From: Tretioscincus oriximinensis
Taxonomy: Eukaryota; Chordata; Lepidosauria; Squamata; Gymnophthalmidae
Length of the DNA stretch: 64,000 bases
Assembly (NCBI GenBank): GCA_022410635.1
Contig: JAJVDF010000418.1
Location: 734,983-798,982 of the forward strand
Direction of reading: 5' to 3'
Shown: positions 1-11,196 of the stretch, one piece after another
Position numbering within the stretch: position 1 is the stretch's first letter
Layout of the letters: every line of letters starts with the position of its first letter
Program-made: the position numbers and the translations under genes
The notes under the pieces: model-generated
The model's input: the letters and a program-made list of their open reading frames with translations, nothing else
Database searches by the model: none
Told to the model about the DNA's origin: nothing

Positions 1-285
1 TAGTTTCAAGACAGGACTAGACAGGTTTATGGACACTAAGGGTATAAATGGATACTAAGATAGTTGTCTGGATGTAGCCTCCGGGATGGAGCAACAGGCA
101 GGACTTTTGAAATACCATTTGCAGGGAGTCACGAACAGGAGCAGCATATTTTGCTTTCCTCTGTTCGGACTGCCCAGGTGCATCTGGTGGGCCTTTGTGT
201 GACACAGAATGCTGGACTCGATGGGCTGTGGCCTGATCCAGTATGGCTCTTCTTATGTTCTTATGTTCTTATGTTCTTATGTTTT
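1..285 (+). mobile_element. CR1-type LINE 3' fragment with CTTATGTT tail
   Basis: This is the 3' end of a CR1-like retroposon cut by the window edge. It runs from the GACTAGACAGG...TATAAATGG motif through GGATGGAGCAACAGGCAGGA and CTGGACTCGATGGGCTGTGG to repeated TTCTTATG units at 245-282. Sister copies lie at 13494-14218, 20925-21155, 25907-26182 and 31944-32215. Confidence 0.8.
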
Positions 286-580
286 GCACCAGTTTCTGTG
301 ATCCTGAAGACAGATTCTCCTTTATAAATCATGTTGACTCAACATCTACAGGGACCAGGATCTGCACCGTCCCTCCTTTTGCTCCAGGCCACAGTGTGAG
401 TTAGAGTGTCTGCGGTGGTACTTTGAGGCAAGCATTAAAAGTTTATTTGGCCAGAGCACAGCAGCTTCACTGTTCTACAGCGCTGTTTGTTTCCTTTAAG
501 CTAGATTCATTGGGACAGAAACCCTAATCCAAATTCATAGTGACTTGAGTTAAAACATGTATTTCAGAAACCTTTAAAGG

Positions 581-1014
581 AGGGGTAGGGAACCTAAGGC
601 CCGGGGACCAGATACAGTTCATGGAAACAATTGGCCCAGCCAGTGGCCTGCTCCTCTTGGAACCCTTGGTCTGGCAGCAGGTGGTATGTCCCCTGAGAAA
701 CCATTAGACCTCCCCGGCTAATGGTTCCTCACTTTGTTAAAACATGAAGTGAAATGCAAAAAGAAGGAGGACCAGGAGGGGGGGAGGTGCCAAGAGGATG
801 AGAGATCATTGAAAAGTCTGTGATTTTTGTGCGACTGGATGGGGAAGGGAAGGGACATGGGTGAGAGAGGAGGTAATGGCCTGGATGGGTGTGGCCTGGT
901 AGGAAGGGGGTGTGGCCTGGGGTGGTGGGGGTGTGGCCTCGGGCTATGGCCCTCGAATGATGTTAGAAATATCTAAATGGCCCCTAGCTGGAAAAAATGG
1001 TTCTCCAGGTCTGC
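581..1014. mobile_element. Non-autonomous hAT-type element (GGTAGGGAACC family)
   Basis: The element is flanked by a perfect 8-bp duplication TTTAAAGG (573-580 and 1015-1022), the hallmark of hAT transposition. Its ends are imperfect inverted repeats (GGGTAGGGAACC; ATGGTTCTCCAGGTCT on the right). The interior GGCCCGGGGACCAGAT is typical of reptile and mammal hAT MITEs. Related copies: 2565-2990 (inverted) and part of 13185-13405. Confidence 0.8.
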
Positions 1015-1164
1015 TTTAAAGGATAATATAAGGCACTATAATATAAGGCACCTTCCTCATCACAGCTTCTATGTGTGTTAGGAGAGATTAAGATCCTCTT
1101 TCAGATAATATCCAGGAAATCAAAGTTCTTTAGATTGAATAGTATGCAAATAGTATACAAAGAC

Positions 1165-1800
1165 ACAAAGCAGAGCTAATTTATTTATTTTATTTATTTA
1201 TTTAAAAGATTTTTACCCCGCCCTTCCCCCCGAAGGTGTCCAGGGCGGCTTAAAAAAATTAAAAAAATTCGGGTCGCCATGACCTTCACAAGATTAAAAT
1301 CATAAAACACAACTGTCTAAAATGTCGTCCTCTGGTGGGGGAGCTAACATGAAAANGCCCGGGTGAAGAGACAGGTCTTTACCAGGCGCCTAAAAGATAG
1401 TAAAGACNGCGCNTGGCGTGCTTCNGGGGGGAGGCCGTTCCATAATATCGGGGCCACTACCGAGAAGGCTCTTCCCCGCGCCCCCGCCCCCCTTATCTTA
1501 GAGCAGGAGGGGACAACTANAAGGCCCTCTCCTTCTGATCGCAGAGACCGGGCAGGACNATATGGGAAAAGGCGTTCCCTCAAGTATTCAGGACCCAAAC
1601 CGTTNAGGGCTTTATACGTCAGTATAAGCACCTTGAATTGGGCTCGGTAGCGAATAGGTAGCCAGTGCAGTTCTTTGAGGACCGGCGTGATGGACGTCCG
1701 GCCAGACACACCCGATAGAAGACGGGCTGCTGCATTCTGCACTAGCTCCAGCCTCCGAACCGTCTTCAAGGGAAGCCCCACGTAGAGTGCATTGCAGTAG
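1165..1800 (-). mobile_element. LINE (L2/CR1-like clade) 3' end with reverse-transcriptase C-terminal coding remnant
   Basis: On the minus strand an open frame (1781-1344) reads LVQNAAARLLSG, VLKELHWLPIRYRAQFKVL, NGLGPEYL and GRAFSVVAPILWN. This is the C-terminal region shared by L2/CR1-like LINEs of fish and reptiles. The 3' end (1165-1320) carries the GGCGACCC / CACCTTCGGGGGGAAGGGCGGG segment and a TTTA-rich tail. The same 3' tail recurs at 9715-9845 on the plus strand, and a related coding piece at 37835-38282. Several n bases fall inside the coding remnant. Confidence 0.8.
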
Positions 1801-2187
1801 TCTAATGGCTAAAACCAAGCTTATATACACACCAATAGACCCCTCATTAAATGACCTATCAACTAAACAGGCGGGCAGGGAAGAGAGGGGGGAGTGAAAG
1901 TAACATAGAACAGCAGCGAGAGGGAAAACGAAAGCAGAACCATACATCCCTAAATGGAAAGTGATCACATGGAATAAGTAACGCTTTAAAATGGACAAGA
2001 ACAGCCTTTGGCTCACATTACAACAGATGGTCAACAGATAATGAGGTGTCCTGGTCAAATATTGTATATTGTTTATTCGTCCCTCACTGGTTTGACTGCA
2101 GACTCACAAATAAATTTGGTCAACTCTTCTACTAAAAGGGGAACACTGTCATTTGAGTGAAGGTATGTATGAGGTGATGAATGAATA

Positions 2188-2520
2188 ATGTTTTCCTATT
2201 TTTGCTGCACTTATAGACCAGCTTCCAGTTTCTCTACTTCTGGTAGAATTTCTATTTCTGGTTTCATGTCTCTTAGTTGTATTTCTGCCTACTTTTCTGT
2301 GCTGTTTTTTTTTCACAGTGACAANTGCTTATTATTAAAACTTGGTTGTCCAGCAGGTACAGGATGCTGAAAGGAGGCTGGCAGTAGCAATAGCAGTAAC
2401 AGGGAGGAGGATGAGACAGTTGTTTGTTGACAGTGGGGTTTTCTGGGAACTGTAGTCCAAACAGCAGGCAGCCTTTTCCGCCCAGCCTGCACAGAGCCCT
2501 GCCCTGTGGTAGGAGGTATG
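2188..2520 (+). repeat. Unclassified ~350-bp repeat family F, copy 1
   Basis: Shares a common body with copies at 27500-28260 (split), 48318-48720, 58440-58690 and 62000-62350. Recurring blocks are TTCTGGTAGAATTTCTATTTCTGG, TTGTATTTCTGCC..TTTTCT, an AAGCTTG near a CAGCAGG, and the end block GCAGCCT..CCAGCCTGCA. I do not recognise it as a named family; it has no coding capacity. Confidence 0.6.
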
Positions 2521-2564
2521 TGGGATGGGATTTTCTGTTAAAGCGTATGTGAAAACATACAATT

Positions 2565-2990
2565 CCCAGCATTCAAGGGCCTTAGCCCCTCCACATCCTG
2601 AGGCCACACCTCTAAGTTTCCAAGCCACACCCCCTCTTGCCAAGGCCACACCCCAACCCAGGTCACACCTCCTCCCTCTGACCATGCCTTCTTCCCCACC
2701 AGACTACAAATGATGGACTTTTCCATATCCCCATCCCCTCACCCTCTCCTTCCCTTGCCCTTCCTCTCACCTCCCTCTATCCTGCCACCCCCCTGCTTCC
2801 ACTTTTACTGTTTCACTTCATGTTTTAACAAAGTGAGGAACCATTGTTTAGCCAGGGGAGCCCTAATGCTTTCTTAGGGAGCATACTAGGTGACAGACAG
2901 ACCAAACTTGATCCTTGGGGAGCATGCCATGAGTAGACCCAAATGATTTTGTGGGCCAGATCCAGCCCCCAGACCTTAAGTTCCACACTT
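2565..2990 (-). mobile_element. hAT-type element, inverted copy of the 581-1014 family
   Basis: Read on the minus strand it begins with a GGAACTTAAGGTCTGGGGGC block and contains the same TGTTTTAACAAAGTGAGGAACCATT-type interior and a GTGTGGCCTC..GGCCC end as the 581-1014 copy. I could not identify a clear target duplication. Confidence 0.6.
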
Positions 2991-2999
2991 AAGTACCAC

Positions 3000-3034
<35 letters not shown>

Positions 3035-3340
3035 GAAGAAGAAGAAGAAGAAGAAGAAGAATAGGAGAAGAAGAAGAAGAGAAGAAGAAGAGAAGAAGAA
3101 GAAGAGAAGAAGAAGAAAAGAAGAAAAGGAGAAGAAAAGGAGAAGAAAAGGAGAAGAAAAGGAGAAAAGAAGAAGAAAAGAAGAAGAAAAGGAAGAAGAA
3201 GAAGAAGAAGAAAAGGAAGAAGAAGAAGAAGAAAAGGAGGAAGAAGAAAAGGAAAGAAGANGAAAAGGAAGGAAGAAGAAGAAAAGGGAGGAAAAGAAGG
3301 AANAGAAGAAGAAGGAAAAGAAGAAGAAGGAAAAGAGTTC
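3000..3340. repeat. Trinucleotide microsatellite (GGT/AGT then GAA/AGA-rich)
   Basis: A short GTA/GGT tract turns into about 300 bases of imperfect GAA/GGA repeats, almost pure purine on the plus strand. It is followed at 3341 by the 3' end of a tRNA-type SINE in inverted orientation, whose (TTC)n tail probably seeded the tract. Confidence 0.9.
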
Positions 3341-3480
3341 TTATACCCTGCTTTTCTCACCTTTGAAAGGGACTCAAAGCGGATTGCAAGGGTGTTTTTG
3401 CCTGAAGGCACGTGTGTGAACACAGCTAAAGCTTCTGAAAAAGCCGCCCCACAGCAGACCCATCTTCTGCAATTAAAAAT
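3341..3480 (-). mobile_element. tRNA-type SINE, inverted 3' part
   Basis: The reverse complement reads ..TGCAATCCGCTTTGAGTCCC TTTC..AAAAGCAGGGTATAAGAAC, the shared 3' end of the squamate SINEs at 27761-28080 and 61530-61755, and runs into the GAA-rich tract. Confidence 0.6.
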
Positions 3481-3954
3481 CACCTTCACTTGTTATGCCT
3501 ATAAAGGAAAACAAACTTCCCACAGCTTAAACAAGCCTGTGCCTGTGTTCCAGTCCCTGTAAGTGAGCAAGCGAGCCCAAAAGAAGCTTTTACTGCCAGG
3601 TTTTCTTTGGCTGCGAGGACAAACACTACACTTATCCCCTAGAATTCTGCCAACTCAGGAAAGCTTCCGCCTCTAAATTCTACAGAAAGCTTCTTGAAAA
3701 GGTTCTATGGGCAGACGGGTGCGGATGGTCAGTGAAAGAACAGGAATTAACCCAACAGTTTAAGTTTTTCACAACTTGAACTAAACATCTTCACCTGTAG
3801 ATGAACAGCAGTTAATAAGAAAGAGAATCAAACCTTTCGTTTGAGTATATGGAGACTAGGGTTACCAGATAAAATCCAGGATAAAAGTTTATATTATTTG
3901 TTTATTTATTAGTTGAATAAGCTCGTTCCTTGAGTTTAACACAGCGTGTGCGTA

Positions 3955-4189
3955 CAGGGTGCTTCAAAAAAATGTATCCACACTTTGAACTTCCATAGAA
4001 AATTTATTTACTGTTCTACAAAGTTAAATTTTAGGATTTTCCGATTTGAACAGTATTAACATTTGTTATTTATGTTTTATTTACATTGGACTTTAAGCTT
4101 TCTAATTTCCTGAAACTTAACAATGTGGAACAGTAAATAAATTTTCTATGGAAGTTCAAAGTGTGTATACCTTTTTTTGAAGAACCCTG
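3955..4189. mobile_element. Mariner-like palindromic MITE
   Basis: Both ends are long inverted repeats (CAGGGTGCTTCAAAAAAATG on the left; ..TTTTTTTGAAGAACCCTG on the right, with CACACTTTGAACTTCCATAG inside). TA lies on each side (3953-3954, 4190-4191). A shorter sister copy is at 24386-24524. TA duplications and CAGGGTGC termini fit Tc1/mariner. Confidence 0.75.
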
Positions 4190-4191
4190 TA

Positions 4192-5380
4192 TGTGTATAC
4201 CAGGTTCCATGACAACTACTGCTGGCTTTGTCCTGGCTTTAGAACATTGATGACATCAGTCCAGGCCTGAGATTCGTCCAATTATTGTCCAATAGCAGAG
4301 CCTTCAGAGACTATTGTGACTTCAGGAGTTATTTATTTATTTACACTTATACACTCTTCTGCATTGAGTTATTCTGGATATATATCCCAGATTTAATAGG
4401 ATGTATAGATGGCTGGATAAACATATGCTGCACTGCAGTTCCTGTTGTTCAAGGGTTACTGATTGTGATTGTACTCACCCACTGAGCACACCTCTGTTTT
4501 AAACCACCTCCTATTCATTTTCAGTCCCAAAGAATGGGATTTAGTTCAGAAAATAATTAAATTAAGCTCATCCTTCAGAAATGCACTGAAGAAAGTTGCT
4601 ACCTGAAGCTATCCTTCAGTAATATTTGGAAAGTCGGTGCATGGACATTTCCGTGCATTTTACGCTCTTTGATTAGGGTTACTGCACAAAAACTGGGACA
4701 GAGGCTTGTAGCTTTAAAGTATATGAAAGAGAGGAATTTGTAATGCAGCTTATAATGCCTGAAGCATCTGGGAAGAAAATCATTTTTTCAAACCCATTAA
4801 AGCTGCAAACTCTTACACCAGTATTAACCTTTGAAGTTTGTTTTTCTTTTAAGTCTTCTACTTTTAATTGTTATTTTGAATTTTACTCTGCTTACTTTGC
4901 CTTATACACTGCCCTGGAGCTTAGGTGAAAGGTAAAAATAGCCATATTAAGTGCTTCATACATAAATACACACCTGCGTATATGCATACATGTATATAAA
5001 TACTGTATACTAGATCTATCTCACTATTATCTACATCAGTTTTTGGTCTATTTTTAACTTGTGGTGAAGCCTTCAGGATTGGGTGTGAGCAAGAAAAGGG
5101 AACCTCCCCTCCTAGCTGATTGTTAAGCATCGCTAAAGCATTTCTCTCTGCTGCCTCTTTTGAATGGAAGAGAAACAACAAACTCCACTTCCTGCCAGTC
5201 TGAACACAGTGGCAATTGGTTTAGGCACCAGGGGCTGTTGTCTTCTCCGCCATGTTGGGTGGATGGGAACCAACAGTGCCTAAACGTTTTGTCATGGGTG
5301 CATGCACACCTAAGGTAATGTTCCACGTTCTGGGATTGGACCATAAAGACTAATGCCAGAGCTTGGAACGTTTTGATCAT
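4192..5380. other. Gene-free stretch without a confident feature
   Basis: Only short open frames without recognisable domains. I see no splice-bounded ITIH-like exon here on the minus strand, although exons of that gene should lie in this direction. Confidence 0.4.
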
Positions 5381-5559
5381 CGGTGCCTTTCTTATTGATG
5401 GTACAGATTATAAAAAAACAGAGTTGTTATGTCCTAGAGACACAAACACACATGCGTCTGCAGCCCTCCACACAGGAGCAACANTTTAGTGGGGAAAGGA
5501 CAGGGCTGTCCCTTCCACAAACTATAGAAAAGCCCAGCATTGAACAAAGCACCAAGTGG

Positions 5560-5728
5560 CTGGACACAATCCAAAAACACAATCTGGGGTCAGAAGTAAA
5601 CAGAGAGATATCAGCGTCAAAACACGGACCAAAGTCAGAGGGAAACAGACATATCATAGTCAAAACACAGGTCGAAGTCAAGGGGAAACAGAAATATATC
5701 AGAGTCAAGAACAGTCCAAGGTCAAAGT
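5560..5728 (+). repeat. Minisatellite of ~45-bp units
   Basis: Imperfect tandem units start GTCAAAACACGG / GTCAAAACACAG / GTCAAGAACAG, with the interior AAGTCA..GGGAAACAGA. The L1 copy 5729-7347 is inserted here, and the last unit is duplicated on its far side at 7348-7367. Confidence 0.65.
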
Positions 5729-7347
5729 CAAAAGCAATAAAGCCCCTGGCCCAGATGGCTTTACGGGGCTTTTTTATACAAAAAAATTCAGATATATTGA
5801 CCCCCCATCTAGTGGTGCTCTGCAACTTGGTTTTAACATCTGGTTGCCTACCTGAGACATGGAGTTCCTCTTTAATTATAACATGCCCCAAAAAAGGTAA
5901 ATTCCCAGATGAAGTTTCTTCCATTTCTCTTCTCAATCTTGACTTCAAACTTCTTGCCTCTATTTTCTACCCTAGATTAAAATTCTTCATCACACACATT
6001 CTCTTCCAGGAACAATATGGCTTTGTTCCCTGCAGACTCCTCACCGACCCTATTCAGGTAGTTATCAACGCTATATCACATGCCAAGCGACACCTGAACC
6101 CTGTAACCATCTGGACGTATTCACATGCCAAGCGACACCTGAACCCTGTAACCCTGGACGTATTCCATGCATTTGACCAAGTTAGTCATGAGTTTCTACT
6201 AGCCTCACTAGACAAGATGCAGGTGGGGGATAAGTTTCTGTCCTTCATAAAGTCAGTCTATTTTTCAGCTTCCGCTCAACTAAGGATCAACGGAGTCCGT
6301 TCATCCTCTTTCTCCCTGTTGAGAGGCACCCATCAAGGCTGTCCTCTCTCACCTACACTTTTCAACATTGTCATCAAGTACCTTGCAAGTCGGCTTAGGG
6401 AGAATTCTAACATCTCGGGCTACTCCTTTCATAGTCATGTAGTGAAATTTTGTTTATTTGCTGATGACGTACTCATCCTTACAGATAACCCTGACAAGAC
6501 CCTTCCGGCCTTGAAAACCGAATTACAACTTTTTCAGTCAGCCTATGGCCTGATGGTCAGCTTCAACAAATCTGAAATTATGCACATTAATGTTCCTTCA
6601 GCTAACCCAAAATTCTACCGAGAACTGCTTCCTTTACTCCTGCTTTTAAAAAATTTAAATATCTCAGAATATGGATAATTCAAGTCGATTATGGCCCTTT
6701 CTGTCAAAAAGCTTGTAAACAATTACACAAATGGAAACTCACTAAATTTCTCTCCCTATTGGGAAGTATTGCTGCAGTGAAAATGAAAATTTTGCCCGGT
6801 CTTCAATTTTTCTTCCAGTCTCTTCCTTTTTTGTTACTGCCTAAACATCTAAAAATATGGAAAAAAGATTGGATGACTTCATTTTCAACTCCAAAAAGCC
6901 CAGATTGACTAAAGCTGTTTACAGAATGACAACACAAAAGGGAGGATGGGGACTTCCCTCACTCAAGCTTTATTTGAAGCCTGCCAGCTTCATCACCTCC
7001 TTGCTTACTTCTTGGACAGAAAACCTCTTTGGGACAAATTAGAACTCCTTGATTGTCCCCCTTCCCCCCACTCATCACAGGAGCGACACCTGTTCTTGCT
7101 ACAGAAATTGCTACAGAAATTACTAACCCCATGTGGTGCACTACATTATTGGTCTGGAACAAATGGAAAAATAAGTTAATCCTCTCTCCCTTTCTACTTT
7201 CCCCTCTCAACTCTTTACCTAATGCTCCAAACTGGATTCGGAGTTCACTCTGGACAAGACTAGCCACTGCTGGTCTTTCATCCTTGTTTGACCTGCCCGA
7301 CACCCCACCCTCAAGTTACTTGAGGGTGGAGTGTATATATAAAAAAA
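5729..7347 (+). pseudogene. 5'-truncated L1-type LINE, reverse-transcriptase pseudogene
   Basis: The insertion begins just before the RT block NKAPGPDGF. It continues with QEQYGFVP, VFHAFDQVSHEF, LLRGTHQGCPLSPTLFNI and the catalytic box FADDVLIL (FADD at 6457-6468), then the L1-type thumb (KMKILPGLQFFFQSLP). Flanks are an 18/20-bp matching duplication (5709-5728 and 7348-7367), and the 3' end is A-rich. It is dead: frameshifted after about 6680. A tandem duplication of ~45 bp (6076-6120 / 6121-6163) lies within the RT palm. Confidence 0.85.
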
Positions 7348-7738
7348 GAACAGTCCACGGTCAGAGTTTGCAAACACAAGATTCACAAGGCACAGCTGAG
7401 ATAAAGCAAGATTGACTCTCTCAGTAGCCTTTAAATCACTCATCCAACGCAGAGCGTGATAAGCTCATCTTTTTTTGCATCAGATGCTGCGACTTTCTGG
7501 CCTGAGCCCATTCTTGCTTGCTCTGCAAAATCTCCTTGATTTTGTGGTGATTTAATTCTGCTGTCTTGGCCTTCATTTCCTCCGAAGATAAACAGTCGTC
7601 AACAGGACTGGTTACGACAAGTGTGAACAAGGATTGGCCACACATAAACTTTGTACTCACCCACTGAGCAACACTCCTCCGGTTGCAAAATTCTTGGTTC
7701 ATTATTGTGTGACTGTACAGATTCTCTTTCTTACTCAC

Positions 7739-8198
7739 ATGGTAAAGTTGGAAATGAAGGCTGAACTGGGGAGATCCAGGTCAAAAACAGCTTCTTTGGA
7801 CTCTGAATGTGGGTTAGTCATGGAAGTCCATATCCGGGTATAAGCGTAGCGGGATACAATTGCTGACCGTACCACAAAACTTGAAATGATGAGCTAAGGG
7901 AAGAAACCAGAAACACATATACTATATGATGTGTGGATAAGATGTTTTGTTTTACACTGAAGATCTATCCCATATAAGGCTCAATGTGGAAAGGCCTTAT
8001 TCATCCATTCTTAGGACAGTTCTTCAGTATGTGATGTACTGGACGAACAAGCTCATGGTGCTATTTAGTGTCGGTATATAATATTCCAATGTGGATGTGA
8101 TTTTTAAAAACTCATGGATTTTTTAAAAAATACCACAACTGATACTTCAGCAAATTACTTACCTCAGTTTTGGTGTTTTTTGCTTGACGTGTAGATCT
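7739..8198 (-). CDS. ITIH6: Inter-alpha-trypsin inhibitor heavy chain family member 6, two 5' exons (partial gene)
   Basis: Two exons with strong splice sites can be read on the minus strand. The 36-nt exon at 8198-8163 (acceptor TTCCTTCCACAG, donor GTAAGT) encodes RSTRQAKNTKTE. In the same phase it joins the 155-nt exon at 7893-7739 (acceptor CCCTTAG, donor GTGAGT). The joined protein holds the start of a VIT domain, with VVRSAIVSRYAYTR, then VFDLDLPSSAFISNFTM, the hallmark opening of ITIH heavy chains and closest to ITIH6 as I know the family. ITIH proteins are secreted and bind hyaluronan-rich matrix; that role is family knowledge, not visible here. The signal-peptide exon should lie to the right of 8198 but I did not find it. 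The exons for the rest of the VIT and VWA domains should lie left of 7739; none is recognisable down to position 1, so intron 3 is very long or the gene is decayed. ITIH6 also lies beside the MAGED2 locus in human, on the minus strand, which supports the name. Confidence 0.8.
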
Positions 8199-8463
8199 CT
8201 GTGGAAGGAAACAAGAGTTGCGTCATTCAAAATGAAACTATTTGAAAAAAAAAGTTAACTCTCATTTATCTGTTCAGAACCGTTTGAAGACCACTGATGC
8301 TTCTTTTAAAAATTCTCATTTTACAATATAAATTAAAAATAAGGTTAAAAACACTGGCAGGTTTTCATCTAATTTCAGTGAGAACATAGAAAGGGCTAGA
8401 AAATAGCTTTTGCATTTTCTGTTCCTGAGCTGGGAGCAGGAATGCTTCTGCCTGGGGTGTAGA

Positions 8464-8745
8464 CTGGTGTAGAGTTTAGAGTGTTGGACTCTTATCTGGT
8501 AGTCTCCGGATTCGATTCCGCANTCCTCCATGATGCCGGCTGGGTGATCTTGGGCCAATCAAGATACATACATAAAAAATGAAAATAAATAAATAGATCA
8601 CAGTTCTTTAGAACTCTCTCAGCCCTGTATACTTCACAGGGTGTCTGTTGTGGAGAAAGCAACAAAAGCTATGTGCACCCCCCTTTGGTTGGCCACTCTG
8701 AGACCTTTGGGTATAGGTGGGGTATAATTATAAATAAAAAATAAA
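8464..8745 (+). mobile_element. Squamate tRNA-derived SINE, near full length
   Basis: The 5' end is a tRNA-like RNA polymerase III promoter (TGGTGTAGAGTTTAGAGTGT as A-box region, GGATTCGATTCC as B-box). It is followed by GGGTGATCTTGGGCCAATCA. The 3' end is CTCAGCC..TCACAGGGTGTCTGTTGTGG and ..GACCTTTGGGTATAGG..GTATAA. This layout is typical of lizard SINEs. An AT-rich interruption lies at 8560-8605. Confidence 0.75.
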
Positions 8746-8904
8746 GACACCCCCCTTAAAGTGTCCACAATACAAACTGTGATTATGTGGGTGGCTTCCA
8801 TCCAGGTGCTGGCCAGCTTACTAGGGGTCCCTCCAGACCACCAGATGGTAAAAGGCAATTGCAGGCATTTATCTTTGTCTGTTTTTTTCTATCATTATCA
8901 CCAT

Positions 8905-8985
8905 TAAGAGTGACCAGATTTTCTGAGGTCCAAACTGGGGCTATTAATATTAATAAATATGCAAATTACCCACAAGATGGTAGAA
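8905..8985 (+). mobile_element. Fragment of hAT family A (left end)
   Basis: Carries GAGTGACCAGATTTTCTGAG, GGGGCTATTAATATTAAT..ATGCAAATTACCCACAA, the left-end block of the elements at 14867-15284 and 39914-40352, then diverges. Confidence 0.55.
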
Positions 8986-9239
8986 TTTGCACTAACACAT
9001 ATTAGATTGTTCATTTTAGAACAATATTGTAGAATTTATTTAAATACTAGAGTAAACCCTGCAAAAATGTGANCTGGGTTTCACCTTTGCTTGCCACCAT
9101 TTTTGGAATGGACGGCAACATTGGTGTGTGGCGCAGACCCACCACTGCCAGCTTATGCCAGGGTGCGTGTTGGCGAGGGGGGTGGTGGCTTTGTTCACCC
9201 CTTGGTGCAGTCATAGGTTACCTTTAAGTGTTCTTATAG

Positions 9240-10930
9240 CTTTTTTTAAACGCCTGGTCCATAATCTTTTTATTTAAATTTTGTTGTTCAAGTAAAGACG
9301 CTGTCTTGTAAATTCGGCCTAGACTTTCTATTCCCTCCACATAAATGTTCATAAGATTGGACCATTACTGCTTCCACTTTCTCATCTTCATCAACTTGAA
9401 TCCCATTCTTATCCCTTAATTTTATTATCTAAGCCCTTTCTTTTCTTTTTTTCCAAGTACCTTGTTGATCTTTTTATATTGGTGACATCTCAAGCTTTGA
9501 ATTAATTCCTAATGTGTAAGTCCTTCCTTAATAGTAATGTCCTCTCGAAATGCTTTAACTCCTTTTTTTCCCCTTCCACTGGTCGTAAAGTATTATGATA
9601 GGATTTTTTCCTATGATCTCATTGTATTTTTCTACTTCTTTCATTATTTCTTTTCACCTTCAATTGTCTTTTTAAACCTATTTCCTTATTTATACAGTGG
9701 ATAAGTCCACAAATTTTTAACAGTTGTGTTTTATGATTTTAATCTTGTGAAGGTCATGGCGACCCGAATTTTTAATTTTTGTAAGGTGCCCTGGACACCT
9801 TCGGGGGGAAGGGCGGGGTAAAAATCTTTTAAATAAAATAAAATAAAATAAATTTGGGTTTGTGGTTTGGGCAAAAGGGCATCCAAGGGAGCAACTAAGG
9901 TAGGTTGTTCCTGGCTTCCCCTGCTACTTCTCCCAGTGCAGCTGTGGCTGGTGAGGATGCCTCCCAGCTAGCTGGAGGCTGCATGTGCCATGTGCATTGG
10001 GGGCATGTCCTGCAGGCATTGGGGAGGGCATGACATAGGGTAGCAGCCTCAGAGGCTCTCTGAGTGTACAACCAGACAGCCTATGGTGCTGTCTTAATCA
10101 CTGTGGGCACTCGGTGTATCCATATTTCTTAGCGCTGTCATTGGTTCGTGAAGGCCAATGACAGACCTTGGCAGACCTTGAAATGTTGGTTTCATAAATG
10201 TGCATTTTATTAATAGTAGAGATGGGCCCATCATGGTTGCCTTAAAAGTCTCTTATATTACCTCCCATGAAACTTGCTGATTATTGATTTGTTATAAAAA
10301 GCTGCTGAATTTCATTTTCAAAAAAAGATTGTCCTCATCTTGTAAACACTACCACCGGATCATATCTTCATATGTTAGTCTTCCTTGATCCAACTTAAGC
10401 AAGTGTAAAAACCATTGGAGTTTGGTCAGAAATCCGTAACTTCTCTATTTGGACCTTACCAGCATTCCTTTTAATAGCCTTACCTAATACGTAATCAATA
10501 TTACTATACTATTTGTGTTGTGCAGAAAAACATGTTGACATATTTTTTCATTACCAAACTTTTTCTTGTAATCAACCAGGTTTCATTTTTCTTTTTTCTG
10601 GTTCTTTTTATGCNTTGTCCATAACATCTTCATCTTCAACTTCTTAATTCAAATTATAAGTCCCTTTCCAAGATTAACCAATNGATAGTTAATCTTGCCT
10701 TTAAGGAATATCTATCCTCTATGTATTTATCAAAATAGCCATCCTCTGTCTTTATTTATTCCTATAGATTCATTTAATTATCCAACAAACCATTCCTTCC
10801 CTTTTATTTTATTAGTGCAAAGAAATTCAAAGTTTAATGATTTCCATTTTCAGTCCAAACACATAAACAAAAAATCTATTTTGGGGGTAATCTACTTTCT
10901 CCTTTTTTATACATGCTTGGTAATATGTAT
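9240..10930 (-). mobile_element. Decayed L1-type LINE fragment including endonuclease remnant
   Basis: On the minus strand, around 10520-10400, a frame reads IDYVLGKAIKRN and KLRISDQTP, resembling the end of an L1 apurinic-like endonuclease domain (RIDY..SDH..). Neighbouring minus-strand text is A/K-rich, like L1 coding sequence, but many frameshifts are present. A LINE 3' tail in plus orientation (9715-9845) is inserted within it. Boundaries are approximate. Confidence 0.45.
9715..9845 (+). mobile_element. LINE 3' tail, same family as 1165-1320
   Basis: Contains AGGTCATGGCGACCCGAATT and CACCTTCGGGGGGAAGGGCGGG, followed by an (AAATA)n tail, the reverse complement of the 3' end at 1165-1320. 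Confidence 0.7.
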
Positions 10931-11196
10931 ATAATGACTATGTGGCCACTAAGGATGAGTGCAATCAGTATTTTTTCCCTATTAGAATTTGGCACTGTAC
11001 TTCTGTTCTGGGTATGTGGAGAGTGAATATATATCNTGTTTGGCATCAGAGTGCTTGTAGTGGAAGGCTGGCACCAGTACATTTTATCATTATACCATTT
11101 CTGGCATGGGGGTCTCATAACATGTGAAGAGGCTAACAAGAAAGTGTAGGAAGCATGAATTCATCATTATATCTTCTGAAATAATGTGCCTTAATA

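Noticed and set aside
2989..3489. 166-codon minus-strand frame, rich in Ser/Pro/Phe
   Set aside because: It is the translation of the GAA-rich microsatellite and SINE tail; no protein-like composition.
5383..5728. Apparent N-terminal extension of the reverse-transcriptase frame
   Set aside because: The frame runs through minisatellite DNA outside the L1 target duplication; continuity is accidental.
7436..7738. 100-codon minus-strand frame with an acceptor-like CAG before the SSEEMKAKTAEL segment
   Set aside because: It lies where the next ITIH6 exon could be, but it does not match the expected VIT-domain continuation in any frame. No further support.
8464..8535. Second tRNA-like sequence
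   Set aside because: Also a SINE head; the 3' half matches squamate SINE ends.
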